This document shows, in pieces, positions 29,230 through 43,180 of a stretch of 47,855 nucleotides of DNA; the stretch's first letter is position 1; each line of letters opens with the position of its first letter. Under the pieces are notes generated by a model. That model was not told the DNA's origin, searched no databases, and saw nothing but the letters and a program-made list of their open reading frames with translations. Location of the stretch: the NCBI GenBank assembly GCA_021794655.1, contig JAJYQJ010000100.1:1-47855 (forward strand), written 5' to 3'. Source of the DNA: Actinomycetes bacterium. GTDB taxonomy: Bacteria > Actinomycetota > Acidimicrobiia > Acidimicrobiales > RAAP-2. The position numbers and the translations under genes were made by a program.

Positions 29230-29822
29230 GTGCCGAATCAATCGAGACGTCGTTGTCGAGCGACTCGGGTCGTCGACCCGGCAGCCGACGAACGGGTCGT
29301 TACCATATCCTTTCGGTCTTGGTTGAGAACAAGGCCGGGGTGCTCGCGCGGGTCGCAGGACTCTTCAGCCGTCGGGGTTTCAACATCGCGTCGCTCGCGG
29401 TCGCCCCGACCGACGACGACGAGCGGTTCAGCCGGATAACCATCGTCGTCGACGTCGAGTCCGCCCCACTCGAGCAGGTCGTTCGTCAGCTCGATAAACT
29501 GATAAACGTCGTCTCGATCTCCGAACTCGCGCCGTCCGAGGCGATCGAGAGGGAACTGCTCTTGGCGACCGTCTCGGTCGGTCCCGAAGAGCGGTCACAG
29601 GTAATCCAGCTGATCGGAGTGTTTGGTGGAGAGGTCGTCGGCGTCGGTTCCGACCAGCTCTCCGTTACGCTCTCGGGGCGGCCTGAGAAGATAGACGACT
29701 TCGAAGATCTGCTGAAAGGCTACGAAGTCGTAGGGCTCCAAAGGACCGGGCGCGTCGCCTTGGAAAAGCTCGGCTACCGCCCCGCGCGCTCTCTGCGTGC
29801 GCTGGAGGGCGAATCACGTTAA
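29226..29822 (+). CDS. ilvN: Acetolactate synthase small (regulatory) subunit
   Basis: Binds valine and confers feedback inhibition on IlvB. The N-terminal ACT domain reads YHILSVLVENKAGVLARVAG and RRGFNIASLAVAPTDD, with the C-terminal domain from ERELLLATVSV to the end. At 198 residues it is about 25-30 longer than typical, because of a Ser/Arg-rich N-terminal tail before the ACT domain. ATG 29226 overlaps the ilvB stop as ATGA. After the stop, 61 bases separate it from ilvC. They contain a bulged hairpin (29846-29865) without a T-run. Confidence 0.97.
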   Translation: MSAESIETSLSSDSGRRPGSRRTGRYHILSVLVENKAGVLARVAGLFSRRGFNIASLAVAPTDDDERFSRITIVVDVESAPLEQVVRQLDKLINVVSISELAPSEAIERELLLATVSVGPEERSQVIQLIGVFGGEVVGVGSDQLSVTLSGRPEKIDDFEDLLKGYEVVGLQRTGRVALEKLGYRPARSLRALEGESR

Positions 29823-29883
29823 GTTAGCTGATACCTACTCGCCCTAGCCGGTCTTTGATCTGGCTCGTGAAAGGAAAGAATTG

Positions 29884-30909
29884 ATGGCCACGCTGTACTA
29901 CGAAGCTGACGCTGACCCGTCTTTGATCCAGAAAAGAAAGGTCGCGATCCTCGGCTATGGATCGCAGGGCCACGCTCATGCCCTGAACCTCTCGGAATCA
30001 GGGGTGGACGTACGGGTTGGCCTGCGCGATCGCTCCAAGAGTGCCCAAAAGGCCGAAGAGGCCGGTTTGCGTGTCACGTCGGTGGAGGAAGCGGCCAAAG
30101 AGGCTGACGTCGTTATGATCTTGCTTCCCGATACGGAGCAGAAGTCTGTCTACGACGCTCAGATAGCACCACAGCTGAGCGACGGTGACTGCTTGATGTT
30201 CGCCCACGGGTTCAACATCCGTTTCGAACAGATCGTACCTCCTCCAGGAGTAGACGTCTCGATGGTCGCGCCAAAGGGCCCCGGGCATCTAGTGCGTCGG
30301 ACCTACACCGAAGGAGGCGGGGTTCCCTCGCTCATCGCCGTCCATCAAGACGCAACGGGTCACGCTCGTGAGCTCGCTCTCTCCTACGCCCACGGGATCG
30401 GGGCGACGCGTGCTGGGGTCTTGGACACGACCTTTGCCGAAGAGACAGAGACGGACCTCTTTGGAGAGCAAGTCGTCCTCTGCGGCGGTCTAACTGCTCT
30501 GGCGACCGCCGGGTTCGAGACTCTCGTTGCCGCAGGCTACCAGCCTGAGTCCGCGTACTTCGAGTGCCTCCACGAGCTCAAGTTGATCGTGGACCTCATG
30601 TACGAGCAGGGAATCGCCGGGATGAGGTACTCGATATCAGACACCGCCGAGTACGGCGATCTGACGCGTGGACCGCGGGTAATAAACGAAACAGTGAAAG
30701 AAGAGATGAGAAAGATCCTCTCTGACATCCGCGACGGTTCGTTTGCCGAGGAGTGGATCGCGGAGAACAAGAACGGACGGCCAACCTTCAACGCGCTCCG
30801 CGAGGAGGGCAAGGAACATCAGATCGAGAAGGTCGGTGCTGAGCTTCGCTCGATGATGCCGTTCATCTCCGCTGGGCGCCAGCGGGTGGAGGACGTCTCG
30901 GGAGGTTGA
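29884..30909 (+). CDS. ilvC: Ketol-acid reductoisomerase
   Basis: Isomerises and reduces acetolactate with NADPH and magnesium. This is a short class I enzyme of 341 residues. The dinucleotide fold shows [15 protein letters not shown], and RDRSKS is the loop that selects NADPH. AFAHGF-like [17 protein letters not shown], the metal ligands in [12 protein letters not shown] and [16 protein letters not shown] are all present. ATG 29884 is preferred over the adjacent TTG 29881 because AAGGAAAG (29871-29878) is at the right distance. It completes the ilvBNC operon. Confidence 0.98.
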   Translation: MATLYYEADADPSLIQKRKVAILGYGSQGHAHALNLSESGVDVRVGLRDRSKSAQKAEEAGLRVTSVEEAAKEADVVMILLPDTEQKSVYDAQIAPQLSDGDCLMFAHGFNIRFEQIVPPPGVDVSMVAPKGPGHLVRRTYTEGGGVPSLIAVHQDATGHARELALSYAHGIGATRAGVLDTTFAEETETDLFGEQVVLCGGLTALATAGFETLVAAGYQPESAYFECLHELKLIVDLMYEQGIAGMRYSISDTAEYGDLTRGPRVINETVKEEMRKILSDIRDGSFAEEWIAENKNGRPTFNALREEGKEHQIEKVGAELRSMMPFISAGRQRVEDVSGG

Positions 30910-30935
30910 GCGGCATCGGGCGCGGCCTGCTGGGT

Positions 30936-33350
<2,415 letters not shown>

Positions 33351-33360
33351 GAGGAAGGCT

Positions 33361-34932
33361 TTGGCACGAGTTCTAGTTACTGAAAAGATCGCACCAAGTG
33401 GTCTTGATAAACTCAAAGCAGCTGGTCACGAAGTTGATGTGCGAGAAGGGCTGAGTCCCGAGGAGCTCATGTCGGCCATTGGCGGCGCACACGCGCTCAT
33501 CATTCGCTCCGCGACCAAGGTTACCTCCGAACTGCTCTCAGTAGCGAAGGACCTCGTCGTAGTGGGACGGGCCGGTATTGGCCTCGACAACGTCGACGTG
33601 GAGAGTGCGACCTCTCGAGGGGTCATGGTCGTCAACGCACCCCAGTCCAACGTCTTGTCCGCGGCCGAACAGGCGATGGGACTGCTTCTCGCTCAGGCAC
33701 GCAACATCGCTCAGGCTCACGCCGCACTAGTGTCAGGGAAGTGGGAGCGATCGAAGTGGGAGGGAGTCGAGCTCCACGGCAAGACGCTCGGGATAGTAGG
33801 GCTAGGAAGGGTGGGGGCTCTCGTCGCCCAGCGCGCGATGGCGTTTGGGATGCGGATTATCGCGTTTGACCCTTATGTTTCAGCTGACCGTGCGCGCCAC
33901 ATGGGTGTCGAGATGTGTTCCTTAGAGTCTCTAATGACTTCTGCGGACTTCGTCACGATCCACCTACCCAAGACCTCCGAGACGGTCGGCCTGATAGATG
34001 CTGAGCTACTCGCGAAGTCAAAGCCTGGAATCCGGATCATCAACACAGCACGCGGCGGGATAGTAGACGAAGAGGCTCTCGCAGAGGCGATAGCCGACGG
34101 CAGGGTCGGGGGAGCGGGAATTGACGTCTTCGCCCACGAGCCGACTACAGAGTCTCCGCTGTTCTCCCTCGATTCGGTTGTGGTGACTCCCCATCTCGGT
34201 GCGTCAACCATTGAGGCTCAAGACAAGGCCGGGGTGACGATTGCAGAGCAGGTGATCCTCGCACTAGCGGGAGATTTCGTCCCCTACGCTGTCAACGTCG
34301 CGGCGACCGACATCTCTGAAACCGTAAGGCCGTACATGAGTCTTGCAGAGCAGCTGGGCAAGTTCTTCTCCCAGCTCCACGACAGCCTCCCGAGCTGTCT
34401 AGAGATCGAGTACGTTGGTGAGATATCTGGAGCCGGCACGGGTATCTTGACGCTGTCGATTCTAAAGGGGCTCTTTGCGAGTTCGACAGAGGAACCGGTC
34501 TCCTACGTGAACGCGCCCCAAATTGCCGAACAGCGCGGACTCGAGATCCGCGAGACTTCTTCGGTCACATCGCGCGACTACAAGAACTTGATAACGCTTC
34601 GCTCAAGCGACCATTCGTTGGCGGGGACTCTGACCGGTGTCGGACTGAGACTTGACTCGCGGGTAGTGATGGTGGACGACCATCTGGTGGAGGTGCCGCC
34701 GAGTCCACACATGCTAGTCGTGCGAAACGACGACCGTCCCGGCGTGATCGGTGTCGTCGGCGTCCTGCTCGGCGAGGCAGGTATCTCGATATCGTCGATG
34801 GCGGTGGGCCCGAGCCCGGAGTCGGGGACTGCACTAATGGTGCTTGGTACCGATGAGCCAGTTTCCGATGACGTCTTAGGCAGTCTCCGAGGTGACGTGG
34901 GCATTTTCGACGTCCACAGGGTGAGCCTTTAG
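33361..34932 (+). CDS. serA: D-3-phosphoglycerate dehydrogenase, long form
   Basis: First step of serine synthesis: oxidises 3-phosphoglycerate with NAD. The 523-residue protein has a substrate domain, a NAD-binding domain (LGIVGLGRVGALVAQRA; NTARGGIVDEEALAEA; catalytic histidine in TPHLGASTIEAQ), an intervening allosteric domain and a C-terminal ACT domain (MLVVRNDDRPGVIGVVGVLL) that senses serine. This is the mycobacterial type I architecture. The start is TTG 33361 with GAGAGGAAGG directly upstream. Together with serC on the other strand it supplies serine; its place between ilvC and leuA follows a common actinobacterial order. Confidence 0.97.
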   Translation: MARVLVTEKIAPSGLDKLKAAGHEVDVREGLSPEELMSAIGGAHALIIRSATKVTSELLSVAKDLVVVGRAGIGLDNVDVESATSRGVMVVNAPQSNVLSAAEQAMGLLLAQARNIAQAHAALVSGKWERSKWEGVELHGKTLGIVGLGRVGALVAQRAMAFGMRIIAFDPYVSADRARHMGVEMCSLESLMTSADFVTIHLPKTSETVGLIDAELLAKSKPGIRIINTARGGIVDEEALAEAIADGRVGGAGIDVFAHEPTTESPLFSLDSVVVTPHLGASTIEAQDKAGVTIAEQVILALAGDFVPYAVNVAATDISETVRPYMSLAEQLGKFFSQLHDSLPSCLEIEYVGEISGAGTGILTLSILKGLFASSTEEPVSYVNAPQIAEQRGLEIRETSSVTSRDYKNLITLRSSDHSLAGTLTGVGLRLDSRVVMVDDHLVEVPPSPHMLVVRNDDRPGVIGVVGVLLGEAGISISSMAVGPSPESGTALMVLGTDEPVSDDVLGSLRGDVGIFDVHRVSL

Positions 34933-34969
34933 CACGTCGCCTTGACTGGCTGCGCCAGTAGTGACACGA

Positions 34970-34975
34970 TATATG
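34970..34975 (+). promoter_or_regulatory. -10 element for the leuA leader
   Basis: TATATG lies 5 bases before the leader ATG at 34981, so the leader peptide would be translated from a leaderless RNA. A TTGACT at 34942-34947 is 22 bases away, too far for an ordinary -35. An ACTGGC/GCCAGT hairpin (34945-34959) lies between. Confidence 0.4.
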
Positions 34976-34980
34976 TCGTG

Positions 34981-35019
34981 ATGCGAGAAAACTTCAACTC
35001 AAGCTTGCTGCTTGCGTAG
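34981..35019 (+). CDS. leuA leader peptide, 12 residues
   Basis: ATG 34981 starts a 12-residue peptide, MRENFNSSLLLA, that stops at TAG 35017-35019. Three successive leucine codons (TTG CTG CTT, 35005-35013) stand two codons before the stop. A perfect hairpin and an intrinsic terminator follow at once, and leuA is next. This is a leucine attenuator: low leucyl-tRNA stalls the ribosome on the Leu codons. There is no ribosome site, and the start is near the presumed transcription start. Confidence 0.8.
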   Translation: MRENFNSSLLLA

Positions 35020-35020
35020 C

Positions 35021-35043
35021 GGCGAACGCACAAAGCGTTCGCC
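35021..35043 (+). promoter_or_regulatory. Attenuator hairpin after the leuA leader stop
   Basis: GGCGAACGC (35021-35029) pairs with GCGTTCGCC (35035-35043) around ACAAA, nine perfect base pairs, starting one base after the leader stop codon. This is the same placement as the hairpin in the ilvB leader. Confidence 0.85.
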
Positions 35044-35047
35044 TAAG

Positions 35048-36877
<1,830 letters not shown>

Positions 36878-38602
36878 GTGTCACGCCTTCCTCCAAGCCC
36901 TGAGGTCATAGCGGTAGCGAGGGGAGAACAACCAGCAGATTTGCTGATTACTGGCGGGCGAGTCCTGTCGACGTCTACGCGCGAGTGGATCAAGACAGAC
37001 CTCGCGATTGCAAACGGCGTGATAGCGGGCTGGGGCGCCCGAGAAGCCCTTGAGGTAGTCGATGTCGCAGGCGCCGCTCTCACTCCAGGTTTGATAGACG
37101 CTCACATGCATCTTGAATCGACCAAGCTTTGGGTCGACGAGTTCGTCCGCACGGTTCTCCCGCTTGGGACGACCGCTGTCGCGGCCGACCCCCACGAGCT
37201 CGCAAACGTCTTTGGAGTCCCTGCGATCGCGGCTTTGAGCGAAGCGGCGTCGAGGACCCCGTTCACTTTTGGGATCTGTGCTTCGAGCTGCGTGCCTGCC
37301 TCCGCGTTCGAGAGCTCTGGTGCAGAGCTGTTCGCCGAGGACGTCTCTAAGCTCATCTCTGACTACGGGGCAATCGGGGTAGCTGAGGTGATGAACTTTC
37401 CCGGGGTGATCGCGGGAGATCCAGAGATGCTCGCTCGGATCGCGGCGGCAGGACAGCACAGGGTGGACGGTCACGCTCCAGGGCTCACCGGTCGGAGTCT
37501 GGACGCATACCTGGCTGCGGGCGTGGAGTCAGATCACGAATGTAGTGAGCTCGAAGAGATCGAGGAGAAGCGCCGGAAGGGAATGTGGGTGTTCATTCGC
37601 CAAGGTTCGGCCAGTCAGAACGTTGCAGCTCTGATCCCGACCGTCCTACGACACGGCACCGACCGGGTGGCGCTCTGCAGTGACGACCGCGAACCAGACA
37701 CCTTACTTAGTTCGGGCCATATGAACGACTGCGTTAGCCTCGCGGTGAAAGCCGGAGTGTCCGAGATAGATGCCCTAGTCATGGCTACTGTGAACCCAGC
37801 CGAGTATCACGGCTTTTCGAACTTGGGGTCTCTTGGTCCGGGATATCAAGCTGACATAGCGTGCTTTGACACACTCGAGGGGTTCCATCCCGCGCGTGTG
37901 TGGCAGGCCGGGCAGCACGTGGCGAGCGACGGTGCGATCGTCAAAGGAGTGGTCCCCAGTCTGAGCGCTCCTGAGTGGATGCGCGACTCGGTCCACCTCG
38001 ACCCCTGTCCCGCCCCGTCCGTGTTTGACATCTCCATCGCCCCTGGGGCCAGGGTCAAAGCGATTGGCATAGTGCCTGGGTCGATCGTGACTCGAAGCCT
38101 CGTCGTGGATCCACGCGACCGCTCAGCACAGCTCGCTCGTCTTGCCGTCGTCGAGCGCCATCGAAAGACCGGGAGGATCGGGCTCGGTTGGGTCCACGGG
38201 TTTGGGCTGGACAAAGGAGCGTTTGCGTCGACCGTCGGTCACGACGCTCACAACTGCATGGTCGTCGGATCGAGCGGACCAGAAGGTCCTCGTGCGATGG
38301 CAGCCGCAGTTGCGCGTCTCGCGGAGTTAGGAGGGGGACAGGTCGTCGTCTCAGAAGAACTCAATGTCGTAGCTGAGGTAGCTCTGCCGATCGGCGGGCT
38401 CATGAGTGAACTGCCGGCATCTCAGGTAGCAGAGAAGCTGGAGTCAGTAGTCGAGGCTCTGAGGGCACTCGGTGTGACGATCGCTGCTCCCTTGATGCAG
38501 CTCAGCTTCCTCGGGCTCTCCGTGATCCCCGAGCTTCGCCTAACCGACAAGGGGCTGGTGGACGTGAACGCCTTCGAGCTGGTTCCAGTAGAAGTCGTCT
38601 AG
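36878..38602 (+). CDS. ade: Adenine deaminase
   Basis: Converts adenine to hypoxanthine for purine salvage. The 574-residue amidohydrolase shows GLIDAHMHLES (first metal ligands), VAADPHELANVFG, VDGHAPGL, LCSDDREPD and, near the end, HDAHNCMVVG and LPIGGLMS, all typical of the Ade family. GTG 36878 follows the leuA stop with no gap, so its translation is probably coupled to leuA, and it would share the leucine attenuator. Its TAG stop overlaps the leuD stop on the opposite strand through a shared CTAG. Confidence 0.96.
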   Translation: MSRLPPSPEVIAVARGEQPADLLITGGRVLSTSTREWIKTDLAIANGVIAGWGAREALEVVDVAGAALTPGLIDAHMHLESTKLWVDEFVRTVLPLGTTAVAADPHELANVFGVPAIAALSEAASRTPFTFGICASSCVPASAFESSGAELFAEDVSKLISDYGAIGVAEVMNFPGVIAGDPEMLARIAAAGQHRVDGHAPGLTGRSLDAYLAAGVESDHECSELEEIEEKRRKGMWVFIRQGSASQNVAALIPTVLRHGTDRVALCSDDREPDTLLSSGHMNDCVSLAVKAGVSEIDALVMATVNPAEYHGFSNLGSLGPGYQADIACFDTLEGFHPARVWQAGQHVASDGAIVKGVVPSLSAPEWMRDSVHLDPCPAPSVFDISIAPGARVKAIGIVPGSIVTRSLVVDPRDRSAQLARLAVVERHRKTGRIGLGWVHGFGLDKGAFASTVGHDAHNCMVVGSSGPEGPRAMAAAVARLAELGGGQVVVSEELNVVAEVALPIGGLMSELPASQVAEKLESVVEALRALGVTIAAPLMQLSFLGLSVIPELRLTDKGLVDVNAFELVPVEVV

Positions 38603-39192
38603 CCAGATGTAGGCAGCCATCTCGGACGCTTTGATTCGTAAGCGTCTATCTCGGAGACATGGCGAAGGGAGAGCGCGATATCGTCCCATCCGTTCAAGAA
38701 GCGCTGGCGCGTGAACTCATCGAGGTGGAAGGTGCCTTGGATGCCTGCTTCTGGGGCCTCTATAGTGCAACGTGAGAGGTCGACTGTTAGCTCTAACGAA
38801 GGGTTCTGGGCTACGGCTTTGAGTAGCTCTCTGTCCAGATCTGGGGAGACCTCTACTGGGAGCAGACCCTGTTTCGTGCAGTTGTTGCGAAAGATGTCGG
38901 CAAATCTTGAAGACACGACTGCTTCGAAGCCGTAGTCCATTAGAGCCCAGACTGCGTGCTCGCGCGAAGAGCCGGTTCCAAAATTACCCCCGGCGACTAG
39001 TACCGTTGCCCCGGCGAACGCCGGGTTGTTCAAGACGAAGTCGCGGTCATCTCTCCACTCAGCGAACAGTCCCGCTCCGAACCCGCTACGCTCAACACGC
39101 TTCAACCAGTCCGATGGGATGATCTGATCGGTGTCGACGTCCGAGCGATTAAGAGGAATGCCCCGACCGGTTATGACAGTTACAGGTTTCAT
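38599..39192 (-). CDS. leuD: 3-isopropylmalate dehydratase small subunit
   Basis: Small subunit of the isomerase that converts 2- to 3-isopropylmalate. The 197 residues begin [26 protein letters not shown] and include GGNFGTGSSREHAVWAL and NNCTKQGLLPV, the swivelling-domain signatures. The frame is open to 39324, but that part is antisense-frame sequence within leuC. ATG 39192 overlaps the leuC stop as TAATG. The stop codon shares CTAG with the ade stop. Confidence 0.97.
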   Translation of the reverse strand: MKPVTVITGRGIPLNRSDVDTDQIIPSDWLKRVERSGFGAGLFAEWRDDRDFVLNNPAFAGATVLVAGGNFGTGSSREHAVWALMDYGFEAVVSSRFADIFRNNCTKQGLLPVEVSPDLDRELLKAVAQNPSLELTVDLSRCTIEAPEAGIQGTFHLDEFTRQRFLNGWDDIALSLRHVSEIDAYESKRPRWLPTSG

Positions 39193-40631
39193 TATTTCAG
39201 GTCCTCTGGAGTAGCGAAGTGCCCAGCGACCGCCGTCGCAGCTGCGACCGCTGGAGAGACCAGGTGGGTACGCCCACCGCGACCTTGACGACCCTCGAAG
39301 TTGCGGTTCGACGTCGACGCGCAACGCTCACCTGGCGCCAACTTGTCCGGGTTCATCGCAAGGCACATAGAACACCCCGGTTCACGCCATTCAAAGCCCG
39401 CCGTCAGGAACACCTTGTCCAGGCCTTCCTGTTCGGCCTGAAGTTTCACCTTGTGAGAGCCGGGCACGACCATGGCTCGTAGCCCCGATCTAGCATGGCG
39501 GCCCTCCAACACGGCAGCCGCAGCCCTCAGGTCTTCGATGCGCGAGTTGGTGCACGACCCTATGAACACCGTGTCAACTTGTACATCACGTATTTGCGTT
39601 CTCGCAGTAAGACCCATGTAGGTGAGGGCTCGAGCAGCAGCCTCTCGTTCCGATGGTTCGGCGAACGAGTCTGGATCTGGCACGTTCCCGTTGATCGGGA
39701 CGACTTGGGAAGGGTTGGTTCCCCAAGTCACATGGGGTACTAGTTGCGCCGCGTCGATAGAGACCTCCTTGTCGAAGCGGGCCCCCTCGTCGCTCGAGAG
39801 AGTCTCCCAGTAGGCGAGAGCGTCATCCCACTCCCGGCCCTTGGGAGCGTGCTCTCTACCTTGTACGTAGTTAAACGTCGTTTCGTCTGGCGCGACCATG
39901 CCTGCACGGGCTCCACCCTCGATGCTCATATTGCACAGGGTCATCCGCCCCTCCATGCTAAGAGAGCGAACTGCTGCACCCCGGTACTCGATGACATGTC
40001 CCATTCCCCCGCCGGTTCCTATCGCGCCGATAACGCCTAGGGCAATATCTTTCGCCGTAACGCCGTCGGGCAAGTCGCCATCGACGTTAACTGCCATCGT
40101 TCTTGGACGTTGTTGCGAGAGGGTCTGAGTTGCCAGTACGTGCTCAACTTCGCTGGTTCCTATTCCAAACGCGAGTGCTCCAAACGCTCCGTGGGTGGAG
40201 GTATGGCTGTCGCCACAAACAATGGTCATTCCGGGCTGGGATAGACCAAGTTCTGGCCCGATCACGTGGACTATCCCCTGATTTGGGTGGCCCATGGAGT
40301 AGCACGCGATCTTGAACTCTTCGCAGTTGGCCGCCAGGACCTTCAACTGCTTCGCCGATGTCGGATCGGCAATAGGTTTGTCAACATCGATTGTCGGCAC
40401 GTTGTGGTCCGCGGTCGCAACGGTAAGGTCGGGACGCCTTACACCTCGCCCCGCCATTCGCAAGCCTTCAAAGGCCTGGGGGGAGGTCACCTCATGGACT
40501 AGGTGAAGGTCGATGAAGATCAGATCCGGCTCCCCTGGAGCTGAGTGGACTACATGAGAGTCCCAGACCTTATCCGCGAGGGTTCGCGCGATGCCTGTTT
40601 CTTGTACCTCGGTAGCGCTTTCGATGCTCAC
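39192..40631 (-). CDS. leuC: 3-isopropylmalate dehydratase large subunit
   Basis: The aconitase-fold large subunit of 479 residues. It binds a [4Fe-4S] cluster through cysteines in [14 protein letters not shown] and [13 protein letters not shown]. Other blocks are [44 protein letters not shown] and [13 protein letters not shown] 40631 overlaps the greA stop as GTGA, and the stop overlaps leuD as TAATG. greA, leuC and leuD therefore form a single coupled operon. leuB is not in the window. Confidence 0.97.
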   Translation of the reverse strand: MSIESATEVQETGIARTLADKVWDSHVVHSAPGEPDLIFIDLHLVHEVTSPQAFEGLRMAGRGVRRPDLTVATADHNVPTIDVDKPIADPTSAKQLKVLAANCEEFKIACYSMGHPNQGIVHVIGPELGLSQPGMTIVCGDSHTSTHGAFGALAFGIGTSEVEHVLATQTLSQQRPRTMAVNVDGDLPDGVTAKDIALGVIGAIGTGGGMGHVIEYRGAAVRSLSMEGRMTLCNMSIEGGARAGMVAPDETTFNYVQGREHAPKGREWDDALAYWETLSSDEGARFDKEVSIDAAQLVPHVTWGTNPSQVVPINGNVPDPDSFAEPSEREAAARALTYMGLTARTQIRDVQVDTVFIGSCTNSRIEDLRAAAAVLEGRHARSGLRAMVVPGSHKVKLQAEQEGLDKVFLTAGFEWREPGCSMCLAMNPDKLAPGERCASTSNRNFEGRQGRGGRTHLVSPAVAAATAVAGHFATPEDLK

Positions 40632-41134
40632 GCTTCAACCTTAACTATCTCGACCTTCAGTTTTCCACCCGGCGCCTCGTACTCCACGCTCTCACCTTCG
40701 CGCTTACCAAGAAGCGCCTGACCGAGGGGGGCGTTTGGGGAGGCAATTGGAAGGTCTCCTTGCCGTTCTTCGATAGATCCGACGAAGTATCGCTGGGTGT
40801 CGTCTTCGTCGTCACCCTCGTAACGTAGCGTGACAACTGATCCCTGTGTCACCGCCCCGTCTCCTCGATCGGCCTGGCCGTCTTCGACGACTACAGCGGT
40901 CTTGAGAAGTGCCTGGAGCTGGCGTATCCGTGACTCCATCTTCCCCTGGGAGTCCTTGGCCGCGTGGTAGTCCCCGTTCTCGGACAAGTCACCGAGCGCC
41001 CGGGCGGACTCGATAGCTTGAGCTATCTCCACGCGCCCCCTGGTCCTCAGGTCTTCCAACTCGGCTTGGAGCCGGTCGAACGTCTCTCTCGTCAGCTGGG
41101 TTGGTTCGGTGTTGTTCGTTGACGTCTTGGCCAC
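40628..41134 (-). CDS. greA: Transcript cleavage factor GreA
   Basis: Rescues arrested RNA polymerase by stimulating RNA cleavage. The 168-residue protein has the N-terminal coiled coil ([20 protein letters not shown] to about residue 85) with the acidic tip [13 protein letters not shown], and the FKBP-like C-terminal domain ([21 protein letters not shown]). The acidic residues needed for activity are present. The N-terminus is about ten residues longer than usual and Thr/Asn-rich. GTG 41134 follows AAAGGAG. Its stop overlaps the leuC start (GTGA), an unusual partnership for greA. Confidence 0.96.
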   Translation of the reverse strand: MAKTSTNNTEPTQLTRETFDRLQAELEDLRTRGRVEIAQAIESARALGDLSENGDYHAAKDSQGKMESRIRQLQALLKTAVVVEDGQADRGDGAVTQGSVVTLRYEGDDEDDTQRYFVGSIEERQGDLPIASPNAPLGQALLGKREGESVEYEAPGGKLKVEIVKVEA

Positions 41135-41167
41135 GCGGTCTCCTTTCAGGTCAGAACTCAGATCAAA

Positions 41168-41195
41168 ATGGTATTGCTCGTCACCATGTTGCCAA
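41168..41195 (-). promoter_or_regulatory. Promoter for greA-leuC-leuD
   Basis: On the minus strand TTGGCA (41195-41190) and TACCAT (41173-41168) are 16 bases apart. The transcript would begin near 41161, giving about 27 untranslated bases including the AAAGGAG ribosome site. The remaining gap to 41407 shows no gene and no leucine leader peptide. Confidence 0.5.
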
Positions 41196-41407
41196 TATTG
41201 AACGGCTACAGATTGCTTGTCTGGTTGAATGCACAGGACACCTCGTCGATGGGAAGCAAGTACTCAGCGTAATTCTATCGCTCTCTTGCATCACAATTGT
41301 TGGAGAGTTCGCATCTACCTTACCACCCAGCCGTTGGCTGCGTTCCGCCGATCGAGTGAAAGCTCCGCTACAATGTTAGGAACCGCAGGACGTGTTGCGA
41401 TGCGGAG

Positions 41408-43180
41408 TCAAGGCGGCCTCAAACGCATCTCGACCATGCGGGCGAATCGACCATCTGGTCGAGATGCCAAGTCATTCCAGGACCCGCATTCACTAATCGC
41501 GCCACCCTCTAGTACGTAGATTCGTTCGGCAAGACGGACCGGATTCAACCCGTGTGCAATCACAATCATCGCACAGGTTGCCTTGATTCCTTCGAGCGCC
41601 CTTACGACTTCTTCTTCAGCACCAGCATCCAAAGCGGCGGTTGGCTCATCCAATATGAGGAGCCACGGCTCGCGATATAGTGCTCTCGCTAACGCGAGAC
41701 GCTGTTTTTCTCCCCCCGAAAGGGTCGCTCCACGTTGGCCGATCACAGTGCTTATGCCCTCGGGTAGACGGTCGACGAATTCGCTCGCATTGGCCATATC
41801 CAGCGCATGCTTAGCCTTTTCCAAGTCGCGTAACGGTTCGGTCCAACAGATATTATCGAACACGCTTCCTGCTAGTAGTGGGGGCTCTTGCATAACCAAA
41901 CCCAAGTGCGACTGCCACTCTTCTATATTGACCTCTCGAAGGTCCCTGCCGTCTAGTAGAACTAAGCCCTCGGATGGTCGTATCAAACCCGTTACCAGGT
42001 CAACAATTGTAGTCTTTCCGGCTCCTGAATCGCCTACGAACGCGACGGCCTCGCCTGGATGAATCTCCCAAGTGATTCCGTTCAGAATCGGCCTTGACGT
42101 ACCTGGATATACAAACCCGACATCATGGAACTCCAAACCCTTTTGGAAAGATGCGCGAACGGTTCCGCCTGTGGACATTGGGGCAGTAACCGCCGTGTCG
42201 ATCATCTCCCACCACGAATCGCACCACTTGCGATAGATACGTGCTTGCTGGAACAGCTCTTGGGAAAGTGTTAGACGTGGAGCCAACCTGAGAAACAGTA
42301 CGAGAAAGGCAAGCGATGACGCTGACAAGAGGGCCCCTGGAGTAGTGAGCAATGCCCCAAGGATTACAATACCAACTCCTGCAATTCCAATGAACTCAAG
42401 AAGTGATCGTGTAAATGGAACCACGTACTGACTCTTCACGTAGGCGTCTGAGTATTCGGCATATATCCTCTCCATTCGTTCCCTTGAGAAGTTCCGTCCT
42501 CCCTGCGAGCGGAACAGTTTGAGGTTCGCGAAGACAAGGTCTGACTCTCTGCCCAGGAGAGACGCTGCGTCAGTCAGACGAGCTAGGTGCCGCTGCGTCG
42601 GTTTGACGCCGACAAGGTAAACAACTAGAGCCAACGCTGCAAGTCCCAACGCAATAAGACCCAGCTTCAGCGATACGGCCACAGCAGCTATTGCAAACAT
42701 AGCGGCCACTCCCAACGTTCCAACAGCGCGCACGAAGGTCTGAATGCCATACGACAACTGCTGGATAGTCAGTAAGAGTGACGTACTTATGTCTCCAACC
42801 CGAACCTTTAGATATGCTGTCCAGTCCATTTCTAGCGCCACCCTTGTCATCTCCTCCCGGCGCTGGCGCTCGAACAGTCCTACGAGCCGGTAAACGGATC
42901 TCTCTCCGAGCATACGAACAACAGAAGCCACCAGTGCGACCACAACGAAGGCGCCAACAGCGGTGTAACGTAGGCGTGGCCCTTGCAGTACAGTGCCAAA
43001 TACCGAGATCGACTCGTTCATCTCCACAATTGGAACAATTGCGAGAAGCCCGATCACCTCCAATATCCCGCCTAGGGCAATCAGTCCAATTGACGTGATC
43101 GTCGCGCGATGGTTGCCCGACAACATCTCCCAATAACTCGAAAATAGGGAAGTGGGATGGGAGCTCTTGCTCTGGTTCAC
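41408..43180 (-). CDS. ABC transporter, fused permease and ATPase
   Basis: A 590-residue half-transporter. The N-terminal half has about six hydrophobic spans (from SIGLIALGGILEVIGLLAIV). The C-terminal ATPase shows Walker A GDSGAGKTT, the signature LSGGEKQRLALARAL, Walker B LLILDEPTAALD and the switch histidine in VIVIAHGLN-like IVIAHG. This type exports lipids, lipid-linked sugars or peptides as a dimer. The start is GTG 43180, preceded by AGGAG; the frame is open further up, but only through the 3' end of the methyltransferase remnant, whose stop overlaps this start (GTGA). The glycosyltransferase at 44038 and the methyltransferase place it in a surface-glycan locus; the cargo is not known. 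Confidence 0.9.
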   Translation of the reverse strand: MNQSKSSHPTSLFSSYWEMLSGNHRATITSIGLIALGGILEVIGLLAIVPIVEMNESISVFGTVLQGPRLRYTAVGAFVVVALVASVVRMLGERSVYRLVGLFERQRREEMTRVALEMDWTAYLKVRVGDISTSLLLTIQQLSYGIQTFVRAVGTLGVAAMFAIAAVAVSLKLGLIALGLAALALVVYLVGVKPTQRHLARLTDAASLLGRESDLVFANLKLFRSQGGRNFSRERMERIYAEYSDAYVKSQYVVPFTRSLLEFIGIAGVGIVILGALLTTPGALLSASSLAFLVLFLRLAPRLTLSQELFQQARIYRKWCDSWWEMIDTAVTAPMSTGGTVRASFQKGLEFHDVGFVYPGTSRPILNGITWEIHPGEAVAFVGDSGAGKTTIVDLVTGLIRPSEGLVLLDGRDLREVNIEEWQSHLGLVMQEPPLLAGSVFDNICWTEPLRDLEKAKHALDMANASEFVDRLPEGISTVIGQRGATLSGGEKQRLALARALYREPWLLILDEPTAALDAGAEEEVVRALEGIKATCAMIVIAHGLNPVRLAERIYVLEGGAISECGSWNDLASRPDGRFARMVEMRLRPP

